Assembly: GCA_016213245.1 (NCBI GenBank)
Contig: JACRBC010000097.1
Location: forward strand, 1-46,579
DNA: 46,579 nt
From: Candidatus Solibacter usitatus
GTDB taxonomy: Bacteria; Acidobacteriota; Terriglobia; Bryobacterales; Bryobacteraceae
Direction of reading: 5' to 3'
Shown here: positions 17,505 to 25,885 of the stretch, one piece after another
How positions within the stretch are numbered: the first letter of the stretch is position 1
Layout of the letters: the number at the start of each line of letters is the position of its first letter
Notes under the pieces: generated by a model
Told to the model about the DNA's origin: nothing
The model's input: only the letters and a program-made list of their open reading frames with translations
The model's database searches: none
Program-made: the position numbers and the translations under genes

Positions 17505-18539
17505 ATGCCCCAGTTGGTTACACGCCGCGGCCTGTTCGGCGCATCGGCCGGTCTCATCCTCGCGTCACGCACGCTTCGAGGCTCCAGCGGCTCGGCCGCG
17601 GGGCTGATTCAGGGCGCCAGCCGCCGCGCCAACATCACCGAGGCTCTGCGCCTCGTCGACAAGGAAATCGCCGCCGGGCTGAAGGGGAAGAAGTCCGTCG
17701 TCATCAAGCCCAACATCGTCAACACCCAGCGCCAGCTCGCCTCCACTCATGTCGACGCATTGCAGGGCATCCTCGACTATCTCGCCCCTCGCTGGAAGGG
17801 GCCCGTCTTCATCGCCGAGTCCTCGGCCGGCTTCACCACCGAGGGCTACGACAACTTCAAGTACCAGCTCGCCGCCGACGACCACAAGCGGCTCAACGTC
17901 AAGCTCGTGGACCTCAACGAAGAGGCTCTTTTCGAGACCATCTATCTCCTCAACGGCGACCTCCACATCCAGCCCGCGCGCCTGGCCAAGCGCCTCTGCG
18001 ACCCCGGCGCGTTCGTCATCTCCAGCAGCATGCTGAAGACCCACAACACCGTCATCGCCACCATGAGCATCAAGAACATGGCGCTCGGCTCGCCTCTGCA
18101 CTACAAGCGCGGCGAGACCAAGCGCTGGAACGACAAGCGGATCTACCACGGCGGCGTCCGCCAGACCCACTACGACATCATGCGCACCGCCGAGCGCCTG
18201 CGCAAGAACTGGGGCGTGGCCGTCATCGACGGCTGGGAGGGCATGGAAGGCAACGGGCCCAATTCCGGCACGCCCGTCGACCACCGCGTCGCCATCGCCT
18301 CCACCGACTTTCTCGCCGCCGACCGCATTGGCGCCGACGTCATGGGCATCAATCCCGAGTGGCTCGGCTACCTCGACTGGTGCGGCAAGGTGGGCGTCGG
18401 CGCCTGGGACCGCGCTCAGATCGAGGTCCGCGGAGAAACGCCGGAGAAGGTCGCCAAAAAGTACCGCCTCCACACCGATATCGATCGCGAGCTGCAGTGG
18501 ATGGGCCCGCTCACGGAGTTGCCGCCGAAACTCGGCTGA
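17505..18539 (+). CDS. DUF362-family protein, Tat-exported
   Basis: 344 residues. The N-terminus VTRRGLFGASAGLILASRTLRG is a Tat signal. The body matches DUF362: KKSVVIKPNIVN, FIAESSAGF, ISSSMLKTHNTVIATMSIKNMALG and GWEGMEGNGPNSGTPVDH. DUF362 proteins often accompany ferredoxin-like domains, but this one has no CxxC clusters of its own, and the divergent aldo/keto reductase carries such clusters instead. Function is not established for the family. I chose ATG 17505 because it begins the signal and has GAGG upstream; an earlier ATG at 17436 lies inside the divergent gene. It heads a three-gene plus-strand unit. Confidence 0.85.
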   Translation: MPQLVTRRGLFGASAGLILASRTLRGSSGSAAGLIQGASRRANITEALRLVDKEIAAGLKGKKSVVIKPNIVNTQRQLASTHVDALQGILDYLAPRWKGPVFIAESSAGFTTEGYDNFKYQLAADDHKRLNVKLVDLNEEALFETIYLLNGDLHIQPARLAKRLCDPGAFVISSSMLKTHNTVIATMSIKNMALGSPLHYKRGETKRWNDKRIYHGGVRQTHYDIMRTAERLRKNWGVAVIDGWEGMEGNGPNSGTPVDHRVAIASTDFLAADRIGADVMGINPEWLGYLDWCGKVGVGAWDRAQIEVRGETPEKVAKKYRLHTDIDRELQWMGPLTELPPKLG

Positions 18540-18560
18540 CGCCGCATCATTCAAACTCCG

Positions 18561-19220
18561 ATGAAACGCTGGCAGGACTGGCTCCAGTTCGCCAACCTCT
18601 TCCTCCTCGCCGCGATGGCCTGGGTGCTGTTCGACGGCATGCCGGCGTTGCTGCGCTGGCGGCAGGGCCACACCGCCCCGCCCAAGCGTCCCGAGTTCTA
18701 TGACTGGGTGGACCCCGCCAAAGGCTTGCAGATCATCATGTTCTACGCCTCGCCAGGCGTAGTCGCTGAAGGCCAGTCCATCTCCATCTGCTATGGCGTC
18801 GCCAACGCCCGTAAAGTCCGCATCGATCCCCCCGTCGATACCCTCACGCCGTCGCTCAATACCTGCCTCGACGTCACACCCGTCAAGGACACCCGCTATA
18901 CGCTCACCGCCGAGGACGGCCAGGGCAAGTCCGCCACCGCCAGCTTCGACGTCAAGGTGAAGCCCGACCCGCAACGCGCGCCGCGCATCGAATACTTCAC
19001 CGTGCGCAGTACGCAGGTCAACCGCGAGGGTACGGCGCACCTGCTGTGCTTCTCCACCTGGAACGCGGAACTCGTCGAAATCGACCCGCCCGCCTTCCCC
19101 GCCTGGAAGCTTCTCCAAGGCTGCTTCTACGTCATGCCCAAGGAACCGGCCACCTACACCCTCACCGCCCACGGCGCCATGGGCCGCAAGGCTGTCAGGC
19201 GGCTCCGGGTTCAGCCATAA
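18561..19220 (+). CDS. Membrane-anchored protein with two Ig-like domains
   Basis: 219 residues. One membrane segment near the N-terminus (FANLFLLAAMAWVLFDGMPALL) is followed by two similar beta-sandwich units (about 55-130 and 140-217), each with a cysteine pair and the ending YTLTAEDGQGKS or YTLTAHGAMGRK. The repeat points to tandem Ig-like folds exposed in the periplasm. No catalytic motif is visible. Its stop overlaps the next start (TAATG at 19218-19222), so it is coupled to the DUF2264 protein, and it begins 21 bp after the DUF362 gene. Confidence 0.7.
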   Translation: MKRWQDWLQFANLFLLAAMAWVLFDGMPALLRWRQGHTAPPKRPEFYDWVDPAKGLQIIMFYASPGVVAEGQSISICYGVANARKVRIDPPVDTLTPSLNTCLDVTPVKDTRYTLTAEDGQGKSATASFDVKVKPDPQRAPRIEYFTVRSTQVNREGTAHLLCFSTWNAELVEIDPPAFPAWKLLQGCFYVMPKEPATYTLTAHGAMGRKAVRRLRVQP

Positions 19221-21100
19221 TGCTCCTCAGAATGACCCGCATCCCCCGCCGTCACCTGCTCGGCATGATCCCCGCCGCCGCCGCTGCCCAGCGCGGGAAA
19301 AAACAGCCGGCCGTCGCGCCTCCGCCTACGCCTGCCGAACAGGTCAGGAGCCTGTTTGTCTCCATCGTCGAAGGCTACCGGCGCAATGCGCTGAAGACGT
19401 CGCCAAGCCTCGCCGTGGTCGAATACCCCAACGCGACCATCACCAAGAACTTTCTCACCAGTTCCGGCCTCAGCGCCACCGGCGTCACCCGCATGTTGCC
19501 CGCCCTGGCCTCCTGGGTCGCCGGCGGCCACGGCTCGGATGAAGACCTGCGCCTGGTCCGCGACGCATTGGTGAACGGCTGCAACCCGGATCACGCCGAC
19601 TTCTGGCAACTCTCCCGCCCGGCCGCGAGCGACCAGCGGCAGGTGGAGTCCTCCATCGTCGCCTGGAGCCTCTGGCTTCTCCGCGACAGACTTCTGCCCG
19701 CTATGAGCGCGGCCGATCGTGCCAACATCGCCGCCTGGCTCGCCTCCTGCACCCGCGTGCCCGTGCGCAACAACAACTGGGCCTGGTTCACCGCCGTCAA
19801 TTCAGCGGTGCGTCTCCGCCTGGCCGAACGCTGGCCCGAGTTCTCAGCCGATCAAGCCCCCATGATCGAAGACCTCACGGTGCTCGACTCCATGGCCACC
19901 GGCGACAGCGGCTGGTACAACGACGGCTTCAAAGGCGCTGCCTACGACTACTACAACAGTTGGGTCTTCGCCTCCCATTTCCTTTACTGGAACGCCGTCA
20001 TCGGCGAGTGCCTTCCCGGCTGGCGCTCGCGTTTCGCGGCACGACTGGGACGCTATCTCGAAACCGCGCCCTACTTCTTCGCCGGCCACGGCGGCCATGT
20101 CCTCTACGGCCGCTCGCTGATCTATCGCTGGGGGGTCCTCACCCCGCTGATTCTCGCCTACCAGCAGGGACTCTGGCCCCACTCGCCCGGCCTGCTGCGC
20201 CACATCGTCGAGCGCAACATCCTCTGGCACGCCTCCATCGGCGCCTTCGATCAGGCGGCCGGCAAACTCCGCGAGACCTTCACGCCCGACGGCTCGCCCG
20301 CCATCAAGGAGAGCTACATCGACGGCGGCCATCCCTATTGGGGGATGCAGGCCTTCGCCTTCTTCACCATTCCCGCAACCGATCCTTTCTGGACTGCGCC
20401 GGCCGAGCCCCTGCCGGTGGAAAAGAGCGACTACGCCATTGCGCTGCCCGAGCCCGGACTGCTGCTGGCCGGCACACGCTCGTCCGGCCAGGTCCGCCTC
20501 TTCAACGCCCGCTCCTACCGCGCCGACCTGCACTACCGCGACAAGTACAACAAGCTGGTCTACTCCTCCCATTTCCCCTTCGCCGTCTCCCACGAGAAAG
20601 GCAAAGACACCATCGACAACACGCTCGCCCTGCGCAACCCCGCAACCGGCGTCACCGCCACGCGCGGCGAGATTACCGCCTCATCGGTGGAAGCGGAGAA
20701 GATCGAAATCGAGTACGCCATCGAGTTGGGCGCGGTTCGGGTCAAGGTCCATACCGAAGTGCAGTTCGTGGGCGAATTCGAGTCCCGCATGCACAGTCTG
20801 GAGGCCGCAGGCGGGCCGCTGGAAGGGCTCGAAGTGGTGGAAGGCGGCGCGCCTTACTCCCCCGCCGCTGCAACGAAGGACACGCACCTGAAGACCTGGA
20901 ACCTCCGCGGCTGGAAGGAGTCCCGCACCGAGGACGCGACGGGAAGCGTGTTCTACGCCAGCCACAAGGTGCAGACCCTGGTCGCGCCCCTGGAGCAGAA
21001 GTTGGCCTTGGCTTCGCTCCGTTACCAGAGCCCCAAAGCCATGCCCAAGGACAAGGTGGACGAACAGGCCAAGACGCTATTGGCCCGGCTGCGCATCTGA
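19220..21100 (+). CDS. DUF2264-family protein, probable exported glycan-processing enzyme
   Basis: 626 residues. The N-terminus TRIPRRHLLGMIPAAAAAQRG is Tat-like. The body matches DUF2264: NNNWAWFTAVNSAVRLRL, GDSGWYNDGFKGAAYDYYNSWVFASHF, RLGRYLETAPYFFAGHGGHVLYGRSLIYRW and KESYIDGGHPYWGMQAFAFF. The helical N-terminal half resembles the (alpha/alpha)6 toroids of unsaturated glycoside hydrolases and polysaccharide lyases, and the second half is beta-rich. Activity on sugars is therefore likely but unproven. The start ATG 19220 overlaps the previous stop; ATG 19232 is an alternative. The last 24 bp overlap the convergent Ig-domain gene. Confidence 0.82.
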   Translation: MLLRMTRIPRRHLLGMIPAAAAAQRGKKQPAVAPPPTPAEQVRSLFVSIVEGYRRNALKTSPSLAVVEYPNATITKNFLTSSGLSATGVTRMLPALASWVAGGHGSDEDLRLVRDALVNGCNPDHADFWQLSRPAASDQRQVESSIVAWSLWLLRDRLLPAMSAADRANIAAWLASCTRVPVRNNNWAWFTAVNSAVRLRLAERWPEFSADQAPMIEDLTVLDSMATGDSGWYNDGFKGAAYDYYNSWVFASHFLYWNAVIGECLPGWRSRFAARLGRYLETAPYFFAGHGGHVLYGRSLIYRWGVLTPLILAYQQGLWPHSPGLLRHIVERNILWHASIGAFDQAAGKLRETFTPDGSPAIKESYIDGGHPYWGMQAFAFFTIPATDPFWTAPAEPLPVEKSDYAIALPEPGLLLAGTRSSGQVRLFNARSYRADLHYRDKYNKLVYSSHFPFAVSHEKGKDTIDNTLALRNPATGVTATRGEITASSVEAEKIEIEYAIELGAVRVKVHTEVQFVGEFESRMHSLEAAGGPLEGLEVVEGGAPYSPAAATKDTHLKTWNLRGWKESRTEDATGSVFYASHKVQTLVAPLEQKLALASLRYQSPKAMPKDKVDEQAKTLLARLRI

Positions 21101-21862
21101 GCCGCACGGCGGGGGCTTCACCACGTAGACCGCCCGCGCCCGCTCGCCGCTTTCGCCGTGCGTCACCACGACTTCCACCTCGTCGCTGCCGGCCCATTCA
21201 ACCAGAATCCCCTCCGGTACCGGCGTCCATTCCACCACCGTCTTGCAGCCCTCGACGCGAAATCGTACCGCCACCGGCGGCAGCGTCGATTCAACCCCGT
21301 ACACCGACACCGTCAGCGTCGTGCGCAACGTGTTACCGCCGGAGTCGGCGACCTGCACGGGAATCTCGTAAGAGCCTGGGATCACTGGCGCACCCCGCAG
21401 CACGCCGTCCTCCCCCATCGTCAGCCCCAACGGCAGGTACGCCTCCGGAGCGGCGCTCACCCTGTAAGGCGGCGCGCACTCCGTCGGCTCCACCAGCCAT
21501 TCCAGGGCCTGCCCGGCGGGCGCAACCATGTGCGCCTGCCGCAGACCCAGCGGCGACACCCCGATCTCCATGGATTTTTCCGCCACCGCCCCGTCAGCAT
21601 CGGTGACCCGGACACGAACAGGCCACCGCCCTGCCTCGGCCGCGGCGCCAAACAGACCGGCCCGTGACGCCGAACCCATCATCACCGTCGCCAGGTCCAC
21701 CAGATGCACGCCCGGAGGAAGCGCGCCCTCGATCACCTCCCATTGGTACGGCCCTGCGCCACCCTCCACGTCCAGGGGCAGCGACCAGGGCCTCCCAACC
21801 GTCGCCTGGCGCCACTCCGGCGCCGGCGTGAGGATGACAAACACGATTGCCAGGCTGAGCAT
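21077..21862 (-). CDS. Secreted protein with putative Ig-like (He_PIG-type) domains
   Basis: 261 residues with an N-terminal hydrophobic signal (about 1-14). Residues 17-105 and 110-190 form two putative Ig domains of the kind with the phrase WEVIEGALPPGVHL and LPLGLTMGEDGVLRGAPVIPGSYEIPVQVAD, which is the He_PIG signature (L-P-x-G-L...G...G-x-P...G-x-Y). A third beta-rich part follows. Such repeats mediate surface attachment or sugar binding. GAGGT lies upstream of ATG 21862. It follows the lyase-like gene by 67 bp and is probably co-transcribed; its 3' end overlaps the DUF2264 gene on the other strand. Confidence 0.72.
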   Translation of the reverse strand: MLSLAIVFVILTPAPEWRQATVGRPWSLPLDVEGGAGPYQWEVIEGALPPGVHLVDLATVMMGSASRAGLFGAAAEAGRWPVRVRVTDADGAVAEKSMEIGVSPLGLRQAHMVAPAGQALEWLVEPTECAPPYRVSAAPEAYLPLGLTMGEDGVLRGAPVIPGSYEIPVQVADSGGNTLRTTLTVSVYGVESTLPPVAVRFRVEGCKTVVEWTPVPEGILVEWAGSDEVEVVVTHGESGERARAVYVVKPPPCGSDAQPGQ

Positions 21863-21929
21863 CCGGGTGACCTCAGTCCCCAGATCGGGAAGAACGGCCG
21901 GAACTTGAGAGAATCTTCAGCCCGGCGCT

Positions 21930-24494
21930 TCACTCCTTCCGGGCGCGCTCAAACTCCCTCACGCCCTCCGCCGTCACCCGGAATGTATCCCGGAACGCGG
22001 CCGTCTCCACCACGAACCGGCCCTCACCGTCCCGCTCAAACACCGTCACCGCCGGTTGCCGCTCGAACGGTTCCAGTAGCGTCACAAACTGCGTGCCCGC
22101 GGCTTTTCTGCGCGCCATCACAAACGGCGCCGTGTTCGGCAGCACCGGCCCCAATCCCCGCCCCGTCACCACGGTCGTGCCCGGCGCGCCCAGCATCCAC
22201 AGCCGGATCTTCCTGAGCGGCGGATCGAAGCTGGAAGCCAGCGTCTCCGGCCAGCCGTCGTACAGGAACCTAACATCGTCGGCATACAGAGCCCCGCTCT
22301 TGGGCGTCTCCGGGCCGGCGTTGGTGATCTCAAACGAGATCTGCTTCACCGGCAGATCCAGCACGCCGTCGTTGTTGCCCAGGTAGTGGCTCCAGCTCTG
22401 CGGCGAGGCGAACTCAAACTCCTTCCACCCCGTCCAGTTCACCACCACCTGCGGCGCGACGAAGCGCTCGTCGGTCGAATCGTACAGTCGAAAAGCCAGC
22501 TTGTGCCCCGAGTTGTCTCCATACACCCACAGCTTCACCGCCGACGGTACGGCCTCCGGCTGCGCCGCCAGCCGCGTGGCCGAGAGCAGCACATATCCCG
22601 AGCCGTTGAAGTTGTAGGAGAGTTTCACCGAGTTCGGCGGGCTCACCGCCTGCTCGGCCGACGGCGTAATCGTCCCCGACACGCTCGTGTTCGACGCATA
22701 CGCCGAGCCGCTGAACGGGGCCGCCACGCCAGCGTCGATCACCGCCTGCCACGCCTCGGCCGTCGCCGCCGCTTTGGCCTCGGTCAGGTGCTGGTATCCG
22801 CCGGTCTTGGGGAAAGCTGTGTAAGGCGCTGGATCGGCGCCGGCGGCGATACCGGCCAGGAGACCCTCGTTGTGATAGCTCCAGTCCACCTGGTGCCCGG
22901 CGCCGTCCCTGGATTCCACGTCGAACACGTCCAGCGCATACTCGCCCGTCAACACCAGCGTTCGCGCCAGCAGGGCCTGCTTGTATGCCCCCGTGCCGGC
23001 CGAGGCGCGAACCGCCCGATAGACCGGGTGCTCCAACTCCGCCCAAACCAGCGATCCCGTCGACTCGCCCTGCGCCGCCTCGTCCACCGTCACCGTGTTG
23101 TGCGCCACGGTGACCTTGTCCCACGTGGCGTGCGTCGGCGCCGCGTAGGACTGCGTGCCCGGGTCCAGTCCCAGCGTTGCCCCCAGCGCGTAGGAGATGA
23201 AGTTCAGCTTGTCGTAGTGCCCATGCCCGCCGCCGTGCGGGCCGAACTTCATGGCGATGGTGTGGTCGCCCTCCGGCGCCCGCAGCACCGCGTAGCCCGA
23301 TTCGGGAAATACCGACGAAGCCAGCGACGTCAACTCCACCTTGGGAATCTCCACGTTGCCCCACAGCAGCGCGTCCAGGCTGCGCGACCGCCGCCCCAGC
23401 ACCGCGGCGTAGGACGGATCGCCGTACATCGCCCAGGCGTACTCGTACAACCGGTCGTAGCCGTACAGGTTCACCTCCTTGCTGTCGTTGAACGCCGGCA
23501 GGTTCCCGCTAGGCAGCACAAGCTGCAACGGCGCGTCGAACATCCGCCGCAGCGGCGCCTCTCCGAACAGGTCAATGCCGTTGCGCGAAGCCATCGTGGC
23601 CAGCTTCAAATGCGCGTCGAAGGCATAGAAATGGTAGCTCCATGCGCCTTCGTACCAGAAGCCGTCCGGCGTCACTGAATTCAGCATCTGAAACCGGAAG
23701 CCCGACTTGCCGTCGATCGCCGCCGCGATCAGCTCGCTGTCGCCCAGCGTAAACCCCACCGCGGCGATGCCCGCGTTGTGCCACGACTGCCAGTTCGAAA
23801 TCCCCGCATCGTAGCGCTGGATGGTCTCCACCGCCGCCCGCAGCAGGTTCTTTTCGATGGCCGCGCGGTCGGCGCTTGTCAGCACGTCCGACCCGGCCAG
23901 CAGGTCGTAGGCCCAGGCCACGTTGATCAGCCAGATGGACTCGTCCAGAGTCTGCGCGTGTACTCGCGCCCCGCTGCGCGTGTTCTTGTTGTCCTTGTCG
24001 TGCAGCGGGTAGGAGAGGTACTTCGCGGCGAACTCAGTCAGAATCCACGCCGACTGCTCGGCGTACTTGCGCTCCCCCGTGAAGCGGAACGCCAGCCCCA
24101 GCTCCCGCGCCGCCCCGGCCAGGTCGTCCAGCCGGCGGTCGTAGGTCACCTGGTCGTACGGCCAGCCCGAGTAGCGCTTGTTGTCGATCGGGCACGTCTT
24201 CACGTCCGGCGGCGTGTATCTCAGGCTCACCCCGTGCACCGGACACACATCCCACAGCGTCCACTGCCCCGCTTCCGGCGGCAGCGCCAGTTCCGTCAAC
24301 CCGTACTTGGCCAGGTGCGACTGCGGCCACGCCTTCGCCGTGTTCACCGTCTGATCCATCACCGCCCGCGCCCACGGCTCCGCTTCCGCCCGCGCCACCG
24401 CCAAGGCCAGGTCCGCCGGCGTCGCCATCATCCGCGGCCCGTCCTGCGCGGGCAGGGCGAAGCAAAAGAGAAGCGTCAACAGTGAAATGCGCAT
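21930..24494 (-). CDS. Heparinase II/III- and alginate-lyase-like polysaccharide lyase with inserted carbohydrate-binding-like domain
   Basis: 854 residues with a signal peptide (1-17, LPAQ). The N-terminal 380 residues form an alpha/alpha toroid with NWQSWHNAG (N234, H239) and GAWSYHFYAFDAH (Y287, H288). The heparinase II/III beta-sandwich contains FGPHGGGHGHYDKLNF (H424, H426, Y427), the usual metal/catalytic patch, and TVAHNTVTVD. Residues about 605-747 look like an independent jelly-roll binding module (KLSYNFNGSGYV through SGALYADDVRFLYDGW), placed inside the C-terminal sandwich, which resumes to residue 854. CPVHG and CPID (C84, C101) form a possible small metal or disulfide site. It should cleave uronate-containing polysaccharide by beta-elimination. 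I chose ATG 24494 because GAGGGGG precedes it and it starts the signal. Confidence 0.86.
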   Translation of the reverse strand: MRISLLTLLFCFALPAQDGPRMMATPADLALAVARAEAEPWARAVMDQTVNTAKAWPQSHLAKYGLTELALPPEAGQWTLWDVCPVHGVSLRYTPPDVKTCPIDNKRYSGWPYDQVTYDRRLDDLAGAARELGLAFRFTGERKYAEQSAWILTEFAAKYLSYPLHDKDNKNTRSGARVHAQTLDESIWLINVAWAYDLLAGSDVLTSADRAAIEKNLLRAAVETIQRYDAGISNWQSWHNAGIAAVGFTLGDSELIAAAIDGKSGFRFQMLNSVTPDGFWYEGAWSYHFYAFDAHLKLATMASRNGIDLFGEAPLRRMFDAPLQLVLPSGNLPAFNDSKEVNLYGYDRLYEYAWAMYGDPSYAAVLGRRSRSLDALLWGNVEIPKVELTSLASSVFPESGYAVLRAPEGDHTIAMKFGPHGGGHGHYDKLNFISYALGATLGLDPGTQSYAAPTHATWDKVTVAHNTVTVDEAAQGESTGSLVWAELEHPVYRAVRASAGTGAYKQALLARTLVLTGEYALDVFDVESRDGAGHQVDWSYHNEGLLAGIAAGADPAPYTAFPKTGGYQHLTEAKAAATAEAWQAVIDAGVAAPFSGSAYASNTSVSGTITPSAEQAVSPPNSVKLSYNFNGSGYVLLSATRLAAQPEAVPSAVKLWVYGDNSGHKLAFRLYDSTDERFVAPQVVVNWTGWKEFEFASPQSWSHYLGNNDGVLDLPVKQISFEITNAGPETPKSGALYADDVRFLYDGWPETLASSFDPPLRKIRLWMLGAPGTTVVTGRGLGPVLPNTAPFVMARRKAAGTQFVTLLEPFERQPAVTVFERDGEGRFVVETAAFRDTFRVTAEGVREFERARKE

Positions 24495-24561
24495 GGGGTC
24501 TGCCCCCTCAAATCTATCACCCGGCCCCCAAGCGGCAGCCGATGGTGCTACAAGTGTTGGC

Positions 24562-25575
24562 ATGGAACATGAGGCCCCCTGGATGAACGGCATGACGGAG
24601 CTTGAGCCCGTCGACGACCCCGGCCTCGACCGCCGTGACCTCTTCCGCGGCGCCGGCACCATCGCCGCCTGGCTGGCCGCCGCCAACGCCCAGGCCGCCC
24701 CCGCTGATCCCCCCGACGGCCGCGTCCCCGAGGCCAAGGCCGGCCCCCTCCTCCCCACCGTTCCCTTCGGCAAATACAAACTCACCCGCCTGATCGCCGG
24801 CGCCAACACCATCTACGGCTATTCGCACTTCAACTATCTCTTCTCCGCCCACATGGGCGAATACCACACCACCGCCCGCGTCATCGCCTTCCTCAAGGAG
24901 CTGGAACACGCCGGCCTGAACACCTGGCAGGCAAGCTGGAGCGAGCGTTTGGAAACCGACTGGCTCCAGTACAAGGAGCAGGGCGGCAAACTCCAGCTCC
25001 TCGTCCTCTCCCGCCCCGACTTCAACAACACCCCTGAAATCCTGCCCCGCGTCGCCAAACTGAAACCGATGGGCATCGCCCAGCACGGCGCCGCCACCAA
25101 CCGCTTCTGGGACATGGGCCAGCTCGACAAGTCGCTCGACTACCTCAAACGCATCCGCGACTTGGGTGTCATGGCCGGCTTCTCCTGCCACAACCCGCTG
25201 GAGGTCGAGTACGCCGAAGAGAAAGGCTGGGACATCGACTACTTCATGACCAGCCTCTATTACATGAACCGCCCCCGCAAGGAGTTCGAGAAGATCCTCG
25301 GCCAGGTCCCCCTCGGCGAGATCTACCTCCCCTCCGACCCGCCCCGCATGATGACCACCATCCGCAAGGCCACCAAGCCCTGCCTCACTTACAAGGTCCT
25401 CGCCGCCGGCCGCTCGGTCAACTCACCCAAAGAGGTGAAGGAGCGCATGACCGTCGCCCTCAACGGCATCAAGCCCACCGACCCCGTCATCATCGGGCTG
25501 TATCAGCGCTTCAACGACCAAATCGGCCAGACCGCGCAGTTTGTGCGCGAGATCGCCGGAGCGCCGGCTGGCTGA
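24562..25575 (+). CDS. Tat-exported putative TIM-barrel protein, function unknown
   Basis: About 337 residues. DRRDLFRGAGTIAAWLAAANAQA is a Tat-type signal. The rest alternates strands and helices with LIAGANTIYGYSHFNY, HAGLNTWQASW, VMAGFSCHNPLEVEYAEEKGWDIDYFM and IIGLYQRFNDQIGQTAQFVREI; the order suggests an eight-fold barrel related to aldo/keto reductases or sugar isomerases. No clear catalytic tetrad is visible, so no activity is assigned. The start could also be ATG 24583, which has GAGG nine bases upstream. It is divergent from the lyase gene with a gap of 67 bp. Confidence 0.68.
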   Translation: MEHEAPWMNGMTELEPVDDPGLDRRDLFRGAGTIAAWLAAANAQAAPADPPDGRVPEAKAGPLLPTVPFGKYKLTRLIAGANTIYGYSHFNYLFSAHMGEYHTTARVIAFLKELEHAGLNTWQASWSERLETDWLQYKEQGGKLQLLVLSRPDFNNTPEILPRVAKLKPMGIAQHGAATNRFWDMGQLDKSLDYLKRIRDLGVMAGFSCHNPLEVEYAEEKGWDIDYFMTSLYYMNRPRKEFEKILGQVPLGEIYLPSDPPRMMTTIRKATKPCLTYKVLAAGRSVNSPKEVKERMTVALNGIKPTDPVIIGLYQRFNDQIGQTAQFVREIAGAPAG

Positions 25576-25885
25576 AGGCCGCCATCGCCGATCGGCTGAC
25601 GCCCCAGGAGAAACGCCATCACGCGATCCGGCTGGCCGCACCCCGTTGAGTCACCACGGGGGGGCCGGCTGAGAGATCGCCGGACCACCGCCCAAGGCTT
25701 TCGGGCCCGGTTCTTCGATCAGCAGTCGAACTGAGAGATCATCGATTCGCTCCCGCAAAAGCGATTCTGTTTCCGGGTTGGGTACGGCAACACCTGGATG
25801 GGCGGACTGGCGGCCGGAGTAGAACGGAGCACACATGGAGCCCGGGACGGGCCTATTCTGCGGGCCCGTCCCGGTGAAGGAGCCA
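25576..25885. other. Intergenic region with strong hairpin, no convincing gene
   Basis: 310 bp between two convergent genes. A minus-strand frame of about 61 codons (25651-25836) includes a plausible-looking peptide segment (NPETESLLRERIDDLS) but has no clear ribosome site and no known relative; I do not call it. The only solid element is the hairpin listed separately. Confidence 0.4.
25842..25874 (-). terminator. Strong GC hairpin at the end of the porin-cheW-cheW-receptor unit
   Basis: A perfect 12-bp inverted repeat (25842-25853 and 25863-25874) surrounds a 9-base loop, starting 12 bp beyond the chemoreceptor stop. No T-run follows on the minus strand, so it is either a Rho-assisted terminator or an mRNA 3'-end stabiliser. 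It could also serve the convergent gene. Confidence 0.6.

Noticed and set aside
25651-25836. Small minus-strand frame after the chemoreceptor
   Set aside because: No ribosome site, no recognisable family, and it begins beyond the hairpin; not enough to call a gene.
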